9,448 nt of DNA from MGOM01 sp035693825 (lineage in GTDB: Bacteria; Chloroflexota; Anaerolineae; Anaerolineales; E44-bin32). The notes below the pieces were generated by a model. It worked only from the letters and a program-made list of their open reading frames with translations, did not search any database and was not told the origin of the DNA. How positions within the stretch are numbered: position 1 is the stretch's first letter; each line of letters starts with the position of its first letter. Shown in pieces: positions 5,985-9,448 of the stretch. Made by a program: the position numbers and the translations under genes. The stretch is taken from assembly GCA_035693825.1 (NCBI GenBank), contig DASSGB010000032.1, positions 1-9,448 on the forward strand, in the 5' to 3' direction.

Positions 5985-6870
5985 AAACTCCATCCGGGCC
6001 GCCAGCTCCGCGGCCGGTCGGCGTCGCTTTCGTCAGAGCCATCCCCACGTCGTCGGCGAAGCGCTGGATGAAATCCAATACGTAGCCTCGAATATCGCGC
6101 GCAGGATCTTCGATGAGCGGTGTCAGGTCCATCCCATACGCCATCGCCGAGGCGGTGTCCACACCGTGCGATTCGAAGTAGGTGGCGTTCGCCCGACGGC
6201 GCGCCATGGCCGCCAGGTCGTAGCGCTTGCCGCCCGAGATCTGCGAGTCGAACACGCCCAGCAGGGCCAGCTGCAGGTTTTCCCAGGGCGAGGTGTCGAA
6301 GACGATCTTGTCGCCGTCGAGCATCCAGTCCAGACTTCGCCAGACCTCGCACCCATAAACGCGCTGCGGCCGCGCCTCGCGCGGCAAGGCGCGCAGGGCG
6401 GCAATCGCCCTCAGGGCCACAGCCACATGCGTCGGGTGTTTGTCGGCCAGGTTGTGGAGGTAGACCGTCTCGGGCCGGGCGACTTCCAGCAGCGTGCGGA
6501 GATCCTGCGTGGGGCCGGATTCACCCTCGGCTTTGACGACGGCGCTGGAGTAACCCAGCAGCGCGAGGGCGCCGTATTCTCCGAGCTGCGCGGCCTTCTT
6601 CTGCTCCTGCACCCGCACGCGGCGCATGTCGTCATCGCTGTAGTTCGCGTACACGCCGGCGCGCGGCGACCCGGCCCCGTCGGTGACGACGATCCCGGTG
6701 AACCAGCGGTCGTTTCGCTGGAAACACTGCAGGATGCCGTCGATGGCCATGATCTCCAGGTCGTCCTGATGCGCACCGACGGCCAGATGCGTCGTGCGCG
6801 CCAGCGCCGCCTCGATCGGACGGCCGTCGGGAACGAAAAACTCCGCCTGCTGACTCTGCAAAGGTTTCAC
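5983..6870 (-). CDS. PIG-L/LmbE-family zinc deacetylase
   Basis: The product is a 295-residue cytoplasmic protein (no signal peptide) of the PIG-L/LmbE family, whose characterised members remove acetyl groups from N-acetylglucosamine-containing molecules using a zinc ion. The metal motif is AHQDDLE at 33-39: His34 and Asp37 are predicted zinc ligands and Asp36 the likely catalytic base. The family's more usual form is AHPDDE, so Gln replaces Pro and Leu is inserted before Glu. The third ligand is in HPTH (145-148). Other marked segments are VVTDGAGSPRAGVYANYSD (61-79), GVFDSQISGGKRYDL (205-219) and RRRANATYFESHGVD (224-238). The length is usual for the family. The GTG start overlaps the stop of the upstream ROK gene (GTGA), so the two proteins are probably made together. 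In a chitin locus the natural guess is deacetylation of imported GlcNAc or chitobiose, taking the place of NagA. The exact substrate is not shown by the sequence. Confidence 0.9.
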   Translation of the reverse strand: MKPLQSQQAEFFVPDGRPIEAALARTTHLAVGAHQDDLEIMAIDGILQCFQRNDRWFTGIVVTDGAGSPRAGVYANYSDDDMRRVRVQEQKKAAQLGEYGALALLGYSSAVVKAEGESGPTQDLRTLLEVARPETVYLHNLADKHPTHVAVALRAIAALRALPREARPQRVYGCEVWRSLDWMLDGDKIVFDTSPWENLQLALLGVFDSQISGGKRYDLAAMARRRANATYFESHGVDTASAMAYGMDLTPLIEDPARDIRGYVLDFIQRFADDVGMALTKATPTGRGAGGPDGV

Positions 6871-8303
6871 AGGCTGGCCTTCTCCCCGATCTCGGGCAAA
6901 CTGGCGGCGGCTATGGCCTGCCCCACGCGTCGACTCCTTTCGTCCGGCAATTGAACGCTGAGCCTCTTCGCCAGCTCCGGAAACTCACAGGCGAGCACGC
7001 CCCTGGCCTCTTCGAGGAGGATTCGCCCTCCGCGGCCCGAGGTACACCGTCCGAGCAGGAGCACGTGCCGCATGTCGTAGAAGTCGGCATAGTGGGCGAT
7101 GCCATATCCCAGATACACGCCCATCGTCTGCCAGATGGCCATCGCCCCTTCGGATCCGGCTTCCAGCCTTTCCTGAACCCATTCCAGTTTCTTGGCGGGG
7201 CTGAGCTCCGAGGGGAGGCTGATGCCGGCGCGATCCGTCAGGCGGAAAACACACTGCTGCGAGAAGTACGACGCTCCGCAGCCTCGGTCGCGCGACCACT
7301 CATCCACGGGCGCGTCGGGCGCGAAATCCACCGGCGCGAAGGCCAGCTCGTTCAGCCAATCGGTGATCTTCCCTTCCGGCGTCACGTAGCCGGCCGCCTG
7401 GCTGGAACCCAGCGCGAGTCCCAGGATGGCGCTGTCGTCCAGGGACATCGACCCGGCCAGCGCCGCGACCTCCCCGTCGTTGACGACTTCCAACGGCACG
7501 CGCATTTCATCTCGAATCTCGAGGAACAGATTGCGAATCTCGTCGAAACGCTCGGGGGCGATGCCGCGAAACAAGGAAGCCACCATCGGACGATTTCGGA
7601 TGTAGACGCCGGCCGAACTGCCTCCGATGGCGTCCAGGCGCGGCATTTTCGACGCCGCCAGGCGAAGCGCATCCAAGATGTGCCGCTTGTGGTAAGCGGG
7701 GTCGGTTTGCTCGCGGGGATGCCACTCGATCTCCTGGCTGAACACCGGCCGTCCGTCGATCACCGCCGAGATCTTCAGGTCCGAGGCGCCCAGGTCGAAT
7801 CCGATGCGGCATCCTTCCAGATGACGGCCAAGCGATCGGTGGCTTTCGCGCGGCGCGGGGATCTCCTCCGCCTCGCAATACACAACAGTGAACGGCTTCA
7901 AGTACACCTGGGTTCCCATGAAGTGGGCATCGAAGGCGCGTTCGCCGTCGGTGGAATACACCGCGCGCAGGTGTTCAAAGATGCCCCTGGGTCCCGCGAC
8001 GTAGACCTTCCACGCGCCGCGCTGCCACAGCAGGAATTTCAGAAGGCGTTCGGCATAGGCGTAGTTGTCGTCCGCGAGGGGATGGCGCTCTGGCAGCAGG
8101 CGCGCGCTGTAGTGGGAGACGGAACCTTCGGCTTGTTCGAGCCCGAGGACCAGCCGCACCCCTTCCGCGCGGCCCTGAACGTCCGCTACGAATCGACGGT
8201 TGGTCAAGACGGCCGGTCGGAAGCCGCTGTCCAGTGCAGGCACGACCGCCGGCGGCTCGAGTCGGTGGAAGCGCGTCAGGACTGGGCGCGTGTCCGTGTC
8301 CAA
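6867..8303 (-). CDS. Atypical ROK/ASKHA sugar-kinase-like protein with extra N-terminal domain
   Basis: The product is a protein of about 478 residues. Its C-terminal two-thirds is an ASKHA fold of ROK type: phosphate-1 loop GFDLGASDLK (168-177), catalytic-type VVNDGEVAALAG (273-284, Asp276), phosphate-2-like loop LALGSSQAAGYV (296-307) and adenosine segment LLLGRCTSGRGG (415-426). It would phosphorylate a sugar in the cytoplasm. Two features are odd. The ROK zinc signature CxCGxxGCxE is absent; DRGCGASYFSQQC (339-351) occupies that region. About 160 residues (RPVLTRFHRLEPP... to GRHLEGC) precede the kinase fold, and I do not recognise them as a named domain. There is no helix-turn-helix, so it is not a standard ROK repressor. 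The start is uncertain: TTG at 8303, eight bases after the upstream stop, is chosen because the upstream open frame only shadows the previous gene. A GTG at the Val-Val near residue 21 is the alternative. It shares a GTGA overlap with the deacetylase. GlcNAc or GlcN is a contextual guess for the substrate. Confidence 0.82.
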   Translation of the reverse strand: MDTDTRPVLTRFHRLEPPAVVPALDSGFRPAVLTNRRFVADVQGRAEGVRLVLGLEQAEGSVSHYSARLLPERHPLADDNYAYAERLLKFLLWQRGAWKVYVAGPRGIFEHLRAVYSTDGERAFDAHFMGTQVYLKPFTVVYCEAEEIPAPRESHRSLGRHLEGCRIGFDLGASDLKISAVIDGRPVFSQEIEWHPREQTDPAYHKRHILDALRLAASKMPRLDAIGGSSAGVYIRNRPMVASLFRGIAPERFDEIRNLFLEIRDEMRVPLEVVNDGEVAALAGSMSLDDSAILGLALGSSQAAGYVTPEGKITDWLNELAFAPVDFAPDAPVDEWSRDRGCGASYFSQQCVFRLTDRAGISLPSELSPAKKLEWVQERLEAGSEGAMAIWQTMGVYLGYGIAHYADFYDMRHVLLLGRCTSGRGGRILLEEARGVLACEFPELAKRLSVQLPDERSRRVGQAIAAASLPEIGEKASL

Positions 8304-8311
8304 CGTTGTGC

Positions 8312-9448
8312 CTACGTCAGGCCCAGCTCGTGCGACAAGAGAAGCGCCGCGGCACCCAGAATGACAATGTCCTGCCCGAGCCGCGAGGCCTCGACGTGCG
8401 TGTTGTCCGCCAGCGTGCGCAGGACATTCCCCCGGGCGTGTTCCTGAATCGGCTGGAGGAGGGCCTGGCCGAAGCGGGCCATGCTGCCGGCGATGACGAT
8501 GTGATGGATGTTGAGCCCGCCGACGAGATGCCCGACGGCGCGGCCCAGGTGCGCGCCGGCCTCGGCCACCATCGTGCCCACGGCCGCGTCTCCGGCCTCG
8601 AGGGCCTCCACCAGGGTCGAGGTGCTGATCTCCCCGGGCGAGGCTGCCAGGCGTCGAAGAACCGAATGTCCGTCCGACTTCCAGACTTCCTGGGCGCGCT
8701 GGATCAGGGCCCGCGTGCTGGCGACGGTTTCGAGGCAGCCCCGATTGCCGCAACGGCAGGGCAATCCACCGGGTTGGGCGACCACGTGCCCGATCTCCCC
8801 CGCGCCGGAATCGTCTCCGTAATACGGCCGCCGATCGAGGACGATCCCCGCACCGATGCCTCGCCCTACTTTGACGACGATGAGGTTGGCCAGGTCCTTG
8901 CGTTGGCCGAAGGTCAGCTCGGCCAGCGAAGCCACCTGGCAGTCGTTGGCGATGTAGGTGGGGAGCCCGAACTTCTTCTCGAGCAGCTCCCCCAAGGGGA
9001 GGTCGCGCCAGCTCAGGTTGACGGCATCCCGCACCACGCCCCGTCGGGCATCCATCAGCCCCGGCGTCCCGATGCCGATGCCCACCATCGGTCGATCGGA
9101 GGCTGCGACCAGCTGGTGGATCAATCGATAGACAAGATCCAGGGCTGCCTGGCCGTCCTGATCGTGGATCGGCAGGCTCAGTCGGCGGCGGATGTCGCCG
9201 CGCAGATTGACCAGCGCTCCGCGGAATTCGGAGTCCGCCAGGTCCACGCCGACGACATACCGGCTGTCGTCGACCACGCTGAGCAGGATCGGCGGCTTCC
9301 CGCCGATCGAGGGCGCCAGCCCGATTTCCTGCACCAGGCCGCTCTTGATCTGTTCGGCGACCGCGGCCGAGACCGTGGTGCGGGTGAGATCGGTGGCCCG
9401 GGCGATATCGGCGCGGCTGATGGCCCCCGCCTGATAGATGGTTCGCAG
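8312..9448 (-). CDS. ROK-family transcriptional regulator (NagC/XylR type), 5' end outside window
   Basis: The coding frame enters from the right edge and gives 378 residues before TAG at 8312. Residues 1-38 (LRTIYQAGAISRADIARATD, then LTRTTVSAAVAEQIKSGL) are the winged helix-turn-helix typical of ROK repressors. Probably only a short N-terminal piece is missing. The effector domain has VGVDLADSEFRGALV (66-80), the GIGTPG segment (125-130), IANDCQVASLAE (166-177), GRGIGAGIVLD (195-205), GAGEIGHV (215-222) and the zinc motif CRCGNRGCLE (231-240) with His221. These match a sugar-sensing ROK fold. The phosphate-1 loop is degenerate (DLADSEFRG), as in regulators that no longer act as kinases. It is first in the gene string and probably controls the locus, releasing DNA when GlcNAc or its phosphate binds. 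This regulatory target and ligand are inferences from the neighbours. A GTG at 9334 is an internal codon, not the start. Confidence 0.92.
   Translation of the reverse strand: MRTIYQAGAISRADIARATDLTRTTVSAAVAEQIKSGLVQEIGLAPSIGGKPPILLSVVDDSRYVVGVDLADSEFRGALVNLRGDIRRRLSLPIHDQDGQAALDLVYRLIHQLVAASDRPMVGIGIGTPGLMDARRGVVRDAVNLSWRDLPLGELLEKKFGLPTYIANDCQVASLAELTFGQRKDLANLIVVKVGRGIGAGIVLDRRPYYGDDSGAGEIGHVVAQPGGLPCRCGNRGCLETVASTRALIQRAQEVWKSDGHSVLRRLAASPGEISTSTLVEALEAGDAAVGTMVAEAGAHLGRAVGHLVGGLNIHHIVIAGSMARFGQALLQPIQEHARGNVLRTLADNTHVEASRLGQDIVILGAAALLLSHELGLT

Noticed and set aside
5771..6352. Upstream in-frame extension of the binding-protein gene (648 codons in all)
   Set aside because: The extension overlaps the deacetylase in another frame and would bury the signal peptide. 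The ATG at 5770 has AGGAGG at ideal spacing.
6951..8447. Plus-strand open frame of 498 codons antisense to the ROK kinase-like gene
   Set aside because: It mirrors a strongly conserved minus-strand protein, has no recognisable motif and is low-complexity charged sequence. Long antisense frames are common in GC-rich DNA.
8304..8753. Upstream in-frame extension of the ROK kinase-like gene into the regulator gene
   Set aside because: The extension is Arg/Gly/Pro-rich shadow sequence of the regulator reading frame, whose zinc motif and fold are intact.

Overview
The window is a GC-rich bacterial locus in which every supported gene lies on the minus strand, so transcription runs from position 9448 towards position 1. 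Gene content and style suggest a member of the Chloroflexota (Anaerolineae-like): lipoproteins with Thr/Pro/Glu/Ala-rich linkers after the lipid Cys, an unusual ROK protein paired with a PIG-L deacetylase, and frequent GTG/TTG starts. This taxonomic guess comes from style and remembered family resemblance, not a search. No rRNA, tRNA, CRISPR array or mobile element was seen.

In transcription order the layout is: (1) a ROK-family transcriptional regulator whose N-terminus runs off the right edge (9448-8312); (2) a large atypical ROK/ASKHA protein, probably a sugar kinase (8303-6867); (3) a PIG-L/LmbE-type zinc deacetylase joined to it by a GTGA overlap (6870-5983); (4) a gap of about 210 bases with a polypurine repeat, a small hairpin and a strong ribosome binding site; (5) a sugar-binding lipoprotein (5770-4406); (6) a 180-base gap packed with three strong inverted repeats; (7,8) two ABC sugar permeases overlapping by ATGA (4225-3077 and 3080-2238); (9) a GH20 beta-N-acetylhexosaminidase lipoprotein (2206-584); (10) the start of a GH18 chitinase, two bases after the GH20 stop, running off the left edge (581-1).

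Together the genes read as a chitin / N-acetylglucosamine utilisation operon. The GH18 enzyme would cut chitin outside the membrane and the GH20 enzyme would trim the chito-oligosaccharides. The CUT1-type ABC transporter would import GlcNAc or chitobiose, and the PIG-L deacetylase and ROK kinase would start intracellular processing. The upstream ROK regulator would sense the sugar or its phosphate. The transporter ATPase and the classical nagA and nagB genes are not in the window. The most interesting points are the deacetylase plus ROK-kinase pair as a possible alternative to NagA, the unexplained N-terminal domain of that ROK protein, and the hairpin cluster between the binding-protein and permease genes, whose arms can also pair across hairpins.
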